Positions 1 to 6,970 of a DNA stretch of 39,113 bases are shown in pieces. The translations under genes were made by a program, and so were the position numbers. Positions within the stretch are counted from its first letter, which is position 1; every line of letters begins with the position of its first letter. The notes under the pieces were generated by a model. The model worked only from the letters and a program-made list of their open reading frames with translations. It was not told the DNA's origin and made no database searches. This DNA comes from Terriglobia bacterium (GTDB lineage: Bacteria > Acidobacteriota > Terriglobia > JAIQFV01), in contig JAIQFY010000049.1 of NCBI GenBank assembly GCA_020072965.1, forward strand, positions 1-39,113, written 5' to 3'.

Positions 1-80
1 ATTGGGGGATCGACATTTTCGATTCCGATACCGATTCCGACCCCGAAGATCGTCGACCTTTGCCGTTGTTTTCGAAGCAG
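1..80 (-). repeat. Hexanucleotide hairpin element, copy 1 (cut by window edge)
   Basis: This is the right part of a palindromic intergenic element: loop, then an arm of CCGATN/CCGACN hexamers, then a conserved 3' flank ending TTTTCGAAGCAG. It matches 224-303 without gaps, with four differences by eye. Read on the minus strand, the arm and loop give the peptide GIGIENVDPP, the same pattern as the other copies in the window. The left arm lies outside the window. Confidence 0.75.
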
Positions 81-208
81 GCCATGCGGAGCAGGTGGGT
101 GGAGAACCGACAGGCGGGAATTAAGGGCCTGTTATTCTGTGACAGCCACTCAGGCGCCGGGACGCACCCAATGCGCATGAAAATGTAATTCTGGTTTTGT
201 TTTTATTC

Positions 209-303
209 CAGGTCGGGGTCGGCATTGGGGGATCGACATCTTCGATTGCGATACCGATTCCGACCCCGAAGATCGTCGACCATTGCCGTTATTTTCGAAG
301 CAG
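209..303 (-). repeat. Hexanucleotide hairpin element, copy 2
   Basis: The left arm (GGTCGGGGTCGG, from about 211) and the right arm (CCGATTCCGACCCC, about 253-266) are inverted around a loop GGGGGATCGACATCTTCGAT. The 3' flank ends TTTTCGAAGCAG and is directly followed by the ribosome binding site of the GH13 gene. The element therefore occupies the 5' leader of that operon. The stretch 81-208 between copies 1 and 2 shows no gene or structure that I recognise. Confidence 0.75.
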
Positions 304-319
304 ACCCTAAGGAGGGAAT

Positions 320-1801
320 ATGTCCGATCTTCGCTATCCTTCGCTGTACCAGATCAATACCCGTGTCTGGCTGACGGAACTATCCCGGAAGTTGGGCCGG
401 GCCGCGACGTTGGATGACGTTCCCGATACCGAATTGGATCGCCTGGCTGAGCTGGGCTTTGACTGGCTCTGGTTCTTAAGCGTGTGGCAGACCGGTCTGG
501 CAGGGCAACGAGTTTCGCGTGCCAACGCCGGGTGGCGCAAGGAATTTCAAGAGACGCTGCCGGACTTGCGGGAAGAGGACATCGCCGGTTCCGGGTTCGC
601 GATCACCGGTTATGCCGTCCCGGCCAGTCTGGGAGGCGATGCGGCGCTTGCTCGCCTGCGCCAACGGCTTGCGAAACGCGGTTTGAAGTTGCTGCTCGAT
701 TTTGTCCCGAATCACATGTCGCTGGATCACCCCTGGGTTAAAGATCACCCGGAGTATTTTGTCACGGGGACGGAGGAGATGTTAGGGCGGGAGCCGCAGA
801 ACTATATCCGGGTCAACCGGAAGAAGGGGGACCTGATTCTGGCTTATGGCCGGGATCCCTATTTCTCCGGCTGGCCCGATACCCTGCAGCTCGATTACAG
901 CAATCCCGCCACCCAGGAAGCGATGATCCGGGAACTCGAGAAAATCGCCGGCCAGTGCGACGGGGTGCGCTGCGATATGGCAATGCTGATTCTTCCAGAC
1001 GTATTTGAGCGAACGTGGGGCAGAAAGCCCACCTCCTTCTGGCCGCAGGCCATCCAACGTGTGCGCAAACGGGCTCCGGACTTTTGTTTTATGGCCGAGG
1101 TCTACTGGGACCTGGAATATACCCTCCAGCAGCAGGGGTTTGACTACACCTACGACAAGCGCCTCTACGACCGCCTGCGCGAGGGTCACGCCCGGCCGGT
1201 ACGCGAGCACCTCCACGCGGCACTGGATTATCAGACGAAGCTCGCGCGCTTTCTGGAGAATCACGACGAACCCCGCGCTTCCGCCTCATTTGATCCCTTC
1301 GTTCACCGGGCCGCCGCGGTGATCACGTATTTCGTACCCGGCCTGCGTTTCTTCCATCAGGGGCAGTTCGAAGGGCGGAAGAAACGCATTTCACCGCATC
1401 TCGTCCGGGCGCCTGAAGAATCTCCGGACCAGGAGATTGGGGAGTTCTATGACCATTTGCTGGCCATCCTTCGGAAGCCCGTCGTGAAAAGCGGGGAATG
1501 GCAGTGGCTGGAGGGTCAGCCGGCTTGGGACGGGAACGGATCCTGGGATTCATTTGTCGCCCATTCCTGGCAGGGATCCGGCGGCGAACGGATGCTGATC
1601 ACTGTGAATTACGCGCCCCATCCCAGCCAGTGCTATCTCAAACTGCCTTTCCCCGAAATTAAAGACCGTTCGGTCCGGCTCAAGGACTTGCTCAGCTCCG
1701 CCTGCTATATCCGCGGAGGGAATGGACTGCTTGAGCGCGGACTCTATCTCGACCTGCAACCCTGGTCTTACCATGTTTTTGACTTGGAGATTGACCGATA
1801 A
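320..1801 (+). CDS. GH13 alpha-amylase-family glycoside hydrolase
   Basis: A 493-residue enzyme of the alpha-amylase superfamily that should cleave or transfer alpha-glucosidic bonds. All four conserved GH13 regions are visible: DFVPNH (127-132), GVRCD with nucleophile D219, acid/base E260 in FMAEVYW, and ENHDEP (N314-H315-D316). A C-terminal beta domain follows from about residue 400. No signal peptide is seen, so it is probably cytoplasmic. The ATG is set by AAGGAGGG four bases upstream. The overall form recalls trehalose- or glucan-metabolising members with a shortened B domain, but substrate cannot be read from sequence. The glucose dehydrogenase-like gene starts 15 bp downstream with its own strong ribosome site, so the two are probably cotranscribed and glucose may be the released product. 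Confidence 0.9.
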   Translation: MSDLRYPSLYQINTRVWLTELSRKLGRAATLDDVPDTELDRLAELGFDWLWFLSVWQTGLAGQRVSRANAGWRKEFQETLPDLREEDIAGSGFAITGYAVPASLGGDAALARLRQRLAKRGLKLLLDFVPNHMSLDHPWVKDHPEYFVTGTEEMLGREPQNYIRVNRKKGDLILAYGRDPYFSGWPDTLQLDYSNPATQEAMIRELEKIAGQCDGVRCDMAMLILPDVFERTWGRKPTSFWPQAIQRVRKRAPDFCFMAEVYWDLEYTLQQQGFDYTYDKRLYDRLREGHARPVREHLHAALDYQTKLARFLENHDEPRASASFDPFVHRAAAVITYFVPGLRFFHQGQFEGRKKRISPHLVRAPEESPDQEIGEFYDHLLAILRKPVVKSGEWQWLEGQPAWDGNGSWDSFVAHSWQGSGGERMLITVNYAPHPSQCYLKLPFPEIKDRSVRLKDLLSSACYIRGGNGLLERGLYLDLQPWSYHVFDLEIDR

Positions 1802-1816
1802 AAAGGAGGTTACCCT

Positions 1817-2863
1817 GTGAAAGCGATTACGGTTGAACCCAAAAAGCCGGGGACAGCCCAGTACGAGGATTTCCCGGAGCCTGATGTGCATGAGGGTTCG
1901 GTCCTCGTGGAGGCTGTGGCCGTCGGGGTCTGTGGGACGGACGTCGAGATCGTAGAGGGCAAGTATGGCTGGGCCCCCCCTGGCAAGACTCGTCTCATAC
2001 TCGGCCATGAATCCCTCGGCCGCGTCATAGATCCGGGTCCGAGCAGTTCGCTGAAAAAGGGCGACCTGGTGGTCGGGATTGTCCGCCGTCCAGATCCGGT
2101 TCCCTGCCCCAATTGTGCGGTGGGGGAATGGGACATGTGCCGCAACGGCCAGTACAGCGAGCGGGGAATCAAAGAGATCCATGGCTTCATGTCCGAACGC
2201 TGGCGTATCGAACCTGAATACGCCATCAAAGTGGACTCTTCCTTGGGGATCCTCGGCGCGCTGCTCGAGCCGATGACGGTGATCACGAAGGCGTTGACAC
2301 AGGTCTTCGCGGCTGGTCAACGCGCCTTCTGGGAGCCTAAGACCGCGCTGGTGACCGGAGCAGGGCCGATCGGTCTCCTGGCGGCTCTCCGATTGAGCGC
2401 GAGAGAACTTCAGGTCCATGTCCTCGATCGCGCCGAAACCGGACCGAAGCCGGAACTCGTGCGCGCCCTCGGCGCGACGTATCACACCGGGAGCGTCCTG
2501 GACCTTGATTTCGATCCCGACATCATCGTCGAGTGTACGGGGGTCGGAGCGGTGATCGCGGACTCGATCCAGAAGGTCGCAGCGGGCGGGATCATCTGCC
2601 TCACGGGAGTCGGGGCGGGCGGTGTCGCCGGCCGGACCGTAGCCGACGTTGCGGCGGCAGCGGTCCTGAAAAACAATGTGATTGTCGGCAGCGTCAATGC
2701 GAATAAGCGTCACTGGTACAAAGGGAGTGAAAATCTCGCTCGCGCGGACCGGAAGTGGCTGAGCCGCCTCATCACGCGCCTTGAAAAGCCGGAGAATTTC
2801 AAACAGGCTCTGAAGAGAATGCCCGACGACATCAAAGTCGTCATCCAGTTCTCCGAAGTGTGA
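1817..2863 (+). CDS. Zinc-dependent glucose 1-dehydrogenase-like MDR enzyme
   Basis: A 348-residue medium-chain dehydrogenase/reductase. Catalytic zinc ligands are visible as C39 (GVCGTD) and H64-E65 (GHES). A structural-zinc lobe has C97, C100 and C108, one cysteine fewer than classical alcohol dehydrogenases, as in the archaeal-type glucose dehydrogenase branch. The nucleotide-binding motif GAGPIG is at 181-186. Family knowledge: glucose 1-dehydrogenases oxidise glucose to glucono-1,5-lactone with NAD(P)+. The start is GTG at 1817 behind AAAAGGAGGT. Its place between a glycosidase and a lactonase supports a sugar substrate, but other polyols or sugars (galactose, sorbitol) remain possible. 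Confidence 0.85.
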   Translation: MKAITVEPKKPGTAQYEDFPEPDVHEGSVLVEAVAVGVCGTDVEIVEGKYGWAPPGKTRLILGHESLGRVIDPGPSSSLKKGDLVVGIVRRPDPVPCPNCAVGEWDMCRNGQYSERGIKEIHGFMSERWRIEPEYAIKVDSSLGILGALLEPMTVITKALTQVFAAGQRAFWEPKTALVTGAGPIGLLAALRLSARELQVHVLDRAETGPKPELVRALGATYHTGSVLDLDFDPDIIVECTGVGAVIADSIQKVAAGGIICLTGVGAGGVAGRTVADVAAAAVLKNNVIVGSVNANKRHWYKGSENLARADRKWLSRLITRLEKPENFKQALKRMPDDIKVVIQFSEV

Positions 2864-2943
2864 TCGCGAGAGAGCAGGGCGCTGCGGGTCGCTCCCGATG
2901 CGCGCCCGCCGTGAAGGGAATGAGACAAACGGAGGACATCGGC

Positions 2944-4125
2944 ATGGTATTAACGAGCCCCTCTCCTGGGAGTAGGCGCTGGCTTCGAATTTTCATATTG
3001 ATCTGTCTGCAGACCGTTCTGCTCATTTCGGCGGCTGAAGCCCGTGCTCACGAATACCTGGTGTATGTCGGGACCTATACCGGCGCAGGAAGCGAGGGCA
3101 TTTACGCGTATCGGTTCGACCCGGCCACCGGTGAAACAAGTTCGGTCGGTCTCGTCGCCGCAACGGACAATCCGTCTTTTCTCGCGGTTGATCCGAACGG
3201 TCGCTTTCTGTATGCGGTGAATGAGCTTGATACGTTCCGTAACAAATCAACCGGCGCGGTCAGCGTGTTTGCAATCGATCGAGAGTCAGGCCAGTTGAAG
3301 CTACTGCAGCAGGTTTCCTCGCTCGGTGGAGGTCCGGCGTACGTGTCCCTGGACAAGTCGGCCCGGTACCTGATGGTGGCGAATTACAACGGGGGGAACG
3401 TGGCCGTATTCCCCATCGGAAAAGATGGGCGACTGGGCCGGCACTCGGCGTTCGTGCAGGATGTCGGGTCGAGCGTAAACCCGAAGCGTCAAGCGGGGCC
3501 GCATGCTCATTCCTTTCAGGTGACCAACGACAACCGGTTTGCCATAGCCGCAGATCTTGGACTCGACAAGTTACTCGTGTACCGGTTCAATGCCAACACG
3601 GGTTCCCTGACGCCAGGCACCCCCAAGTTTGTCGAGGTGGACCCTGGCGCGGGACCACGACATGTCGCCTTTGCTCCGTCAGGGAAGTTCGTTTATGTGG
3701 TGAATGAAATGGCGTCCACGGTCACGGTCTTCGCATACAAACCGGGCCCGGGAACGCTGCACAGGATACAGACGATCCCGGCCCTTCCAAAGAATTTCGC
3801 CGGCAAAAACATTGCGGCGGAGATCGTAGTGGATGCGAAAGGTCGATTTCTGTACGTCTCGAACCGGGGGAACGACAGCATCGCCGTGTTCAGCATTAAT
3901 CCGGACAATGGGAATTTGAAGTCGTTGGAGTGGGTCCCGAGTGGAGGTCGGACGCCCCGCAACTTCGTTATTGACCCGACGGGTCAATGGTTGTTTGCCG
4001 CCAACCAGGACTCAAACAATATTCTCCTCTTCCAGATCGATCAGAGGAGCGGCCGACTGATACCGACGGATCGGTCGTTACAGGTGGTCTCTCCCGTCTG
4101 CGTCCGCATCGTCTCTTTCAAATAG
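2944..4125 (+). CDS. Secreted seven-bladed beta-propeller lactonase (6-phosphogluconolactonase type)
   Basis: A 393-residue protein of the lactonase/YbhE propeller family (PF10282). Repeated blade motifs such as YVGTYTG, FLAVDPNGRFLYAVNE, HVAFAPSGKFVYVVNE and NFVIDPTGQWLFAANQ are clear. The chosen ATG lies 8 bases after GGAGG and gives a signal peptide: arginines, a hydrophobic stretch FILICLQTVLLISAAEA, and a cut near ARA-HE. A longer frame opening with a GTG that overlaps the stop of the upstream gene would bury this signal and is less likely. The predicted role is hydrolysis of gluconolactone, here in the periplasm, completing a glucose to gluconate route with the preceding gene. The family is broad and some propellers are not lactonases. 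Confidence 0.85.
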   Translation: MVLTSPSPGSRRWLRIFILICLQTVLLISAAEARAHEYLVYVGTYTGAGSEGIYAYRFDPATGETSSVGLVAATDNPSFLAVDPNGRFLYAVNELDTFRNKSTGAVSVFAIDRESGQLKLLQQVSSLGGGPAYVSLDKSARYLMVANYNGGNVAVFPIGKDGRLGRHSAFVQDVGSSVNPKRQAGPHAHSFQVTNDNRFAIAADLGLDKLLVYRFNANTGSLTPGTPKFVEVDPGAGPRHVAFAPSGKFVYVVNEMASTVTVFAYKPGPGTLHRIQTIPALPKNFAGKNIAAEIVVDAKGRFLYVSNRGNDSIAVFSINPDNGNLKSLEWVPSGGRTPRNFVIDPTGQWLFAANQDSNNILLFQIDQRSGRLIPTDRSLQVVSPVCVRIVSFK

Positions 4126-4134
4126 GTCAGCGAC

Positions 4135-4583
4135 ATGAGCACGGAGGAGAAGGAAACATATAAAAACCATGATGAGGATTCACGTGTGATGAATGATCAG
4201 AACGGTGGACATTTCCCCTGGCGGTTGTTTGCTTCCGAACTTGTCGGTACGGCGCTCTTGGTGCTGGTCGGCCTGTCGCTGGTCATTCTGATGTTCGGAG
4301 CAGGCAGCCCCATCGCACGGGTATTGCCGCATGAAGGATTGCGGCGGCTGGTCACGGGATTCCTTTTTGGCACAACGGGTGCGCTCATTGCACTCTCCCC
4401 TGTCGGAACTGGGTCGGGCCGGTGGCCGGAATGCTTTTGGCCGTCCTCGCCTGCAGTTTCCTTGCGAAGCGCATCGAAGTCGCCAAACTGTACTACTGCG
4501 ACAGCGACCGTGACCGCTTGTTTCGCCGCATGGCCAGGCCCAAGTTGAATTCGCTGTCACAAAACCCCTCTCGTCAGGGTTAG
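4135..4583 (+). pseudogene. Aquaporin/glycerol-facilitator family gene with internal deletion
   Basis: The first ~90 codons (4135 to about 4406) give a soluble leader and two MIP-like membrane segments, including FASELVGTALLVLVGL and GFLFGTTGALIALSPVG, where a normal aquaporin would continue into its first NPA loop. From 4410 a different frame reads WVGPVAGMLLAVLACSFLAKR, which matches the last helix of aquaporins, and runs to a TAG at 4581-4583. The central part with both NPA motifs is missing and the halves are out of frame. No functional channel is expected. It starts 9 bp after the lactonase stop, so it was probably the last gene of that operon. Assignment to MIP is by motif recognition only. 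Confidence 0.7.
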
Positions 4584-4882
4584 GTGGCGGCGTGGCTGTC
4601 GGTGTGGTTGGAGTTCAAGTACGACGACGGCTTGGCGAAAGGCGGCTGGGTCACGCTGTATGTGGGTCAAGCGCGTCGGTGCGTCCATGTTCCCGGTTGC
4701 CAATGAAGACTGGAGGGAACGGCGGTGCGGGGAGCGCCCGCTGTAAATCGGCGGAGCGATTGGAAGGACTTAGCGGCCGGCAGCTCAAACCGGGGTGCTG
4801 GTCATGGGTGATGAGTAAACGAGGAAGAAGAGCGACAACCACCGCAATAGAAACCGATCGCTCTTGCCACGCGGAGGTAAAG
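4584..4882. other. Intergenic region, no gene recognised
   Basis: An open frame continuous with the downstream radical-SAM gene crosses this stretch, but it has no recognisable protein sequence, and the real start is marked by a Shine-Dalgarno site at 4873-4877. A loose inverted repeat AAGAGCGA...TCGCTCTT spans about 4829-4867, just before that site. I see nothing else. Confidence 0.5.
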
Positions 4883-6289
4883 ATGAGCATGATGGACAAT
4901 ACCTTGCCGACCCACGCCCCGCCGGGCTTCCACTTGCTGGCGAAGCCGAGCGGGTCCACCTGCAATATCGATTGCACATATTGCTTCTTCTTGTCCAAGG
5001 AGGCGCTGTACCCGAACGAGAAGAACCGGATGTCGGAGGCCACACTGGAGGCCTACATCCGCCAGTTGCTGGAGTCGCACCGCACGCCCCAGGTCACCGT
5101 GGCGTGGCAGGGCGGCGAACCGACGCTCATGAAGCTCGAATTCTTCAGGCGCTCCGTCGAGCTAGTCGAAAAGTACCGCCGGCCCGGCCAGGTTGTGCAA
5201 CACACCTTCCAGACCAATGGCATCCTTGTCGATGATGACTGGTGCGTCTTCTTCAAGGAACACAATTTTCTGGTCGGCCTGAGCGTGGACGGCCCGCGCG
5301 AGATCCACGACGCCTATCGGCTCGACCGCCGCAAGCAGGGCACCTTTGACCGGGTGATGGAAGGGTGGCGGCACCTGCACCGGCACGGGGTCGAATTCAA
5401 CATCCTGTGCACGGTCAATGCCGCCAACGAGAAACACGGTCGCGCGGTCTATCGCTTCTTTCGTGACGAGATGGGTGCAAAGTGGGTGCAATTCATTCCA
5501 ATCGTCGAGCGCGCGACCGAGGAGACGCTCGACATCGCCAACGAGGGCTGGAGCGAGCAGCCCGGCCGTAAGCGGCTGCTCTACACGCAGACCGGCAACC
5601 TGGTCACGAAGCGCTCGGTCGGGGGCGAACAGTACGGCCGATTCCTCGTGGATATCTTCGAGGAGTGGGTGCGCCATGACGTGGGCGAGGTTTACGTCCA
5701 GCTCTTCGACGTGACGCTCGAGGCCTATTTCGGCCGCCATCTTCTGTGCATCCACGCCCCCACCTGTGGTTACGGCCCGGCGCTGGAACATAACGGTGAT
5801 GTCTACTCCTGCGATCATTTTGTGGAGCCTAAATACAAGCTGGGCAACATCCACCAGACGCACCTGCTAAACCTCGTGGCCTCGCCCGAGCAACGGAAGT
5901 TCGGAGATGACAAGCGCGATACGTTGACCCCCCAGTGCCTGCGCTGCGAGGTCCGGCCCCTGTGCAACGGGGGCTGTCCAAAAGACCGGTTCGCACTCTC
6001 GCGCGACGGCGATCCGGGCCAGAACTACCTGTGTGCGGGTCTGGAGCTGTTCTTCAAGCACACGAGCCCGGCGATGCAGGAGATGGCCCAGCTGTTGAAG
6101 CAGGGCCGCGCGCCCTCCGACGTGATGGCGCTCGTCGCTGCCGAGGACGCGAGGCGCGGGCCCTATCAGCCCTGTCCCTGCGGGAGCGGCGCGAAGTTCC
6201 GCTTCTGCCACGGCAGCCGCGCGCCGCGCTCTCCCTTCAGCGGGGTGAGCCCCGCGGGGGCCGCGCCGCAGCAAGGGCCGAGCGCATAG
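4883..6289 (+). CDS. Radical SAM anaerobic sulfatase-maturating enzyme with SEC-C tail
   Basis: A 468-residue radical-SAM protein. The 4Fe-4S/SAM motif is CNIDCTYC (C27, C31, C34), followed by GGEPTL and SVDGP. The C-terminal half has SPASM-type cysteines (CGYGPALEHNGDVYSC and CLRCEVRPLCNGGC) that bind two auxiliary clusters. This is the anSME architecture; the enzyme oxidises an active-site Cys or Ser of sulfatases to formylglycine. The last ~40 residues add PCPCGSGAKFRFCHG, a SEC-C zinc-binding motif not normally part of anSME. The start is set by GGAGG five bases upstream of the ATG. The Cys-type sulfatase about 680 bp downstream is its likely client. Confidence 0.9.
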   Translation: MSMMDNTLPTHAPPGFHLLAKPSGSTCNIDCTYCFFLSKEALYPNEKNRMSEATLEAYIRQLLESHRTPQVTVAWQGGEPTLMKLEFFRRSVELVEKYRRPGQVVQHTFQTNGILVDDDWCVFFKEHNFLVGLSVDGPREIHDAYRLDRRKQGTFDRVMEGWRHLHRHGVEFNILCTVNAANEKHGRAVYRFFRDEMGAKWVQFIPIVERATEETLDIANEGWSEQPGRKRLLYTQTGNLVTKRSVGGEQYGRFLVDIFEEWVRHDVGEVYVQLFDVTLEAYFGRHLLCIHAPTCGYGPALEHNGDVYSCDHFVEPKYKLGNIHQTHLLNLVASPEQRKFGDDKRDTLTPQCLRCEVRPLCNGGCPKDRFALSRDGDPGQNYLCAGLELFFKHTSPAMQEMAQLLKQGRAPSDVMALVAAEDARRGPYQPCPCGSGAKFRFCHGSRAPRSPFSGVSPAGAAPQQGPSA

Positions 6290-6295
6290 GAGGTC

Positions 6296-6373
6296 ATGAA
6301 TGAGATCGAAACGAAAGCAAAGGAGGTGAAGGAAAAGGCGATGTTGCCTCCGCTCATTTCCTTTCGGGATTGA
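6296..6373 (+). CDS. Possible 25-residue peptide ending in repeat element
   Basis: A tiny frame begins MNEIETKAKEVKEKA, highly charged and likely helical, and ends within the 5' flank of the repeat element. GGAGG lies only two bases from the ATG, overlapping the stop of the upstream gene, which is closer than usual. It could be a real small peptide, the start of a gene truncated by the repeat, or chance. Confidence 0.2.
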   Translation: MNEIETKAKEVKEKAMLPPLISFRD

Positions 6374-6480
6374 AGTCGGGGTCGGAGTCGGGATCGAAGA
6401 GGATAAACCGCAAAAGACGATCCCGATACCGATTCCGACGCCGATAAAGCAGAACCGGATCCGGCATGGATGCCCCATGA
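6346..6480 (+). repeat. Hexanucleotide hairpin element, copy 3
   Basis: The 5' flank contains TTTCGGGATTGA (also found in copy 5). It is followed by an arm of GTCGGN repeats, a loop GAGGATAAACCGCAAAAGAC, and an inverted arm CCGATACCGATTCCGACG. The plus-strand reading across arm and loop is VGIEEDKPQKTIPIP. It ends with a 33-base segment (6448-6480) that is repeated identically at 6579-6611. Confidence 0.75.
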
Positions 6481-6494
6481 CCCGGCGTCAGAAC

Positions 6495-6611
6495 TCGGGG
6501 TCGGGATCGGAATCGGTATCGAGGATGTCACTGCTCAAAACACGATCCTGATTGCGATTCCGATGCCGACGCCGGTAGAGCAGAACCGGATCCGGCATGG
6601 ATGCCCCATGA
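6495..6611 (+). repeat. Hexanucleotide hairpin element, copy 4
   Basis: A tandem neighbour of copy 3, offset by 131 bases. Arm GGGTCGGGATCGGAATCGG, loop GAGGATGTCACTGCTCAAAA, inverted arm GATTGCGATTCCGATGCCG. The plus-strand reading is GIGIEDVTAQNTILIAIP. The identical 33-base tail (6579-6611) contains the palindrome CCGGATCCGG. Confidence 0.75.
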
Positions 6612-6612
6612 T

Positions 6613-6791
6613 TCGGGGTCGGGGTCGCTATCGGAATCGGTATCGGCTTTCAAGGGATGGGGCCCCCGCTCATTCCTTTCGGGATTGAAATCGGAGTCGG
6701 GGTCGGTATCGGGATCGGAATCGGCTTTCTGAGGATCAACGCTTTCGACCCCGATGGGTGTCGGCTTCGGCAGTTTTTTTCGACGCAGTGA
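6613..6791 (-). repeat. Half element plus hexanucleotide hairpin element, copy 5
   Basis: 6613-6648 is a lone arm of GTCGGN/ATCGGN hexamers. It is followed by a full copy: 5' flank CATTCCTTTCGGGATTGA (6671-6688), hexamer arm to 6725, loop TTTCTGAGGATCAACGCTTT, a short inverted arm, and the 3' flank CGGCAGTTTTTTTCGACGC. The minus-strand reading of the loop is GVESVDPQKADS. The flanks match copies 3, 6 and 1-2, so the element is longer than the hairpin alone. Confidence 0.7.
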
Positions 6792-6852
6792 GCAGTATGC
6801 AGACAAAAGCGCAAGGAGAATCGGGAACCTTTACCAAGACAGGCGATATGGG

Positions 6853-6929
6853 GTCAGTGAAAAGTAATCCGCGATCATGTAATCAAAGGCAACCGTTGAT
6901 TGATCACTGAGAACTGATCACTGATTACC
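6853..6929. repeat. Short degenerate repeats before sulfatase
   Basis: Contains GTCAGTGAAAAGTAATC, and then GATCACTGA twice (6902-6910 and 6916-6924) with ATTAC. This resembles the 'ATCACTGATCACTGATTAC' type of low-complexity intergenic repeats. It lies between the hairpin elements and the sulfatase and could be part of its leader. No regulatory site can be assigned. Confidence 0.35.
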
Positions 6930-6970
6930 GGATTGCAGCCTTTAATCTAAAACCAAAAGGAGCAAGAATC

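Noticed and set aside
1550-2713. 387-codon minus-strand frame across the GH13 and dehydrogenase genes
   Set aside because: It spans two well-supported genes in antisense, and its sequence is low in hydrophobic core patterns and rich in Arg, Asp and His, typical of a shadow frame.
2860-2943. Longer start of the lactonase at a GTG overlapping the dehydrogenase stop
   Set aside because: It would put 28 polar residues before a clear signal peptide, whereas the ATG at 2944 has GGAGG at the right distance.
6470-6688. Frame with GIGIGIE and PIPMPTP repeats as a dipeptide-repeat protein
   Set aside because: The reading is a consequence of inverted hexamers. Copies lie on both strands, lack ribosome sites, and some are frameshifted. 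Coding is not excluded and is discussed under the element family.
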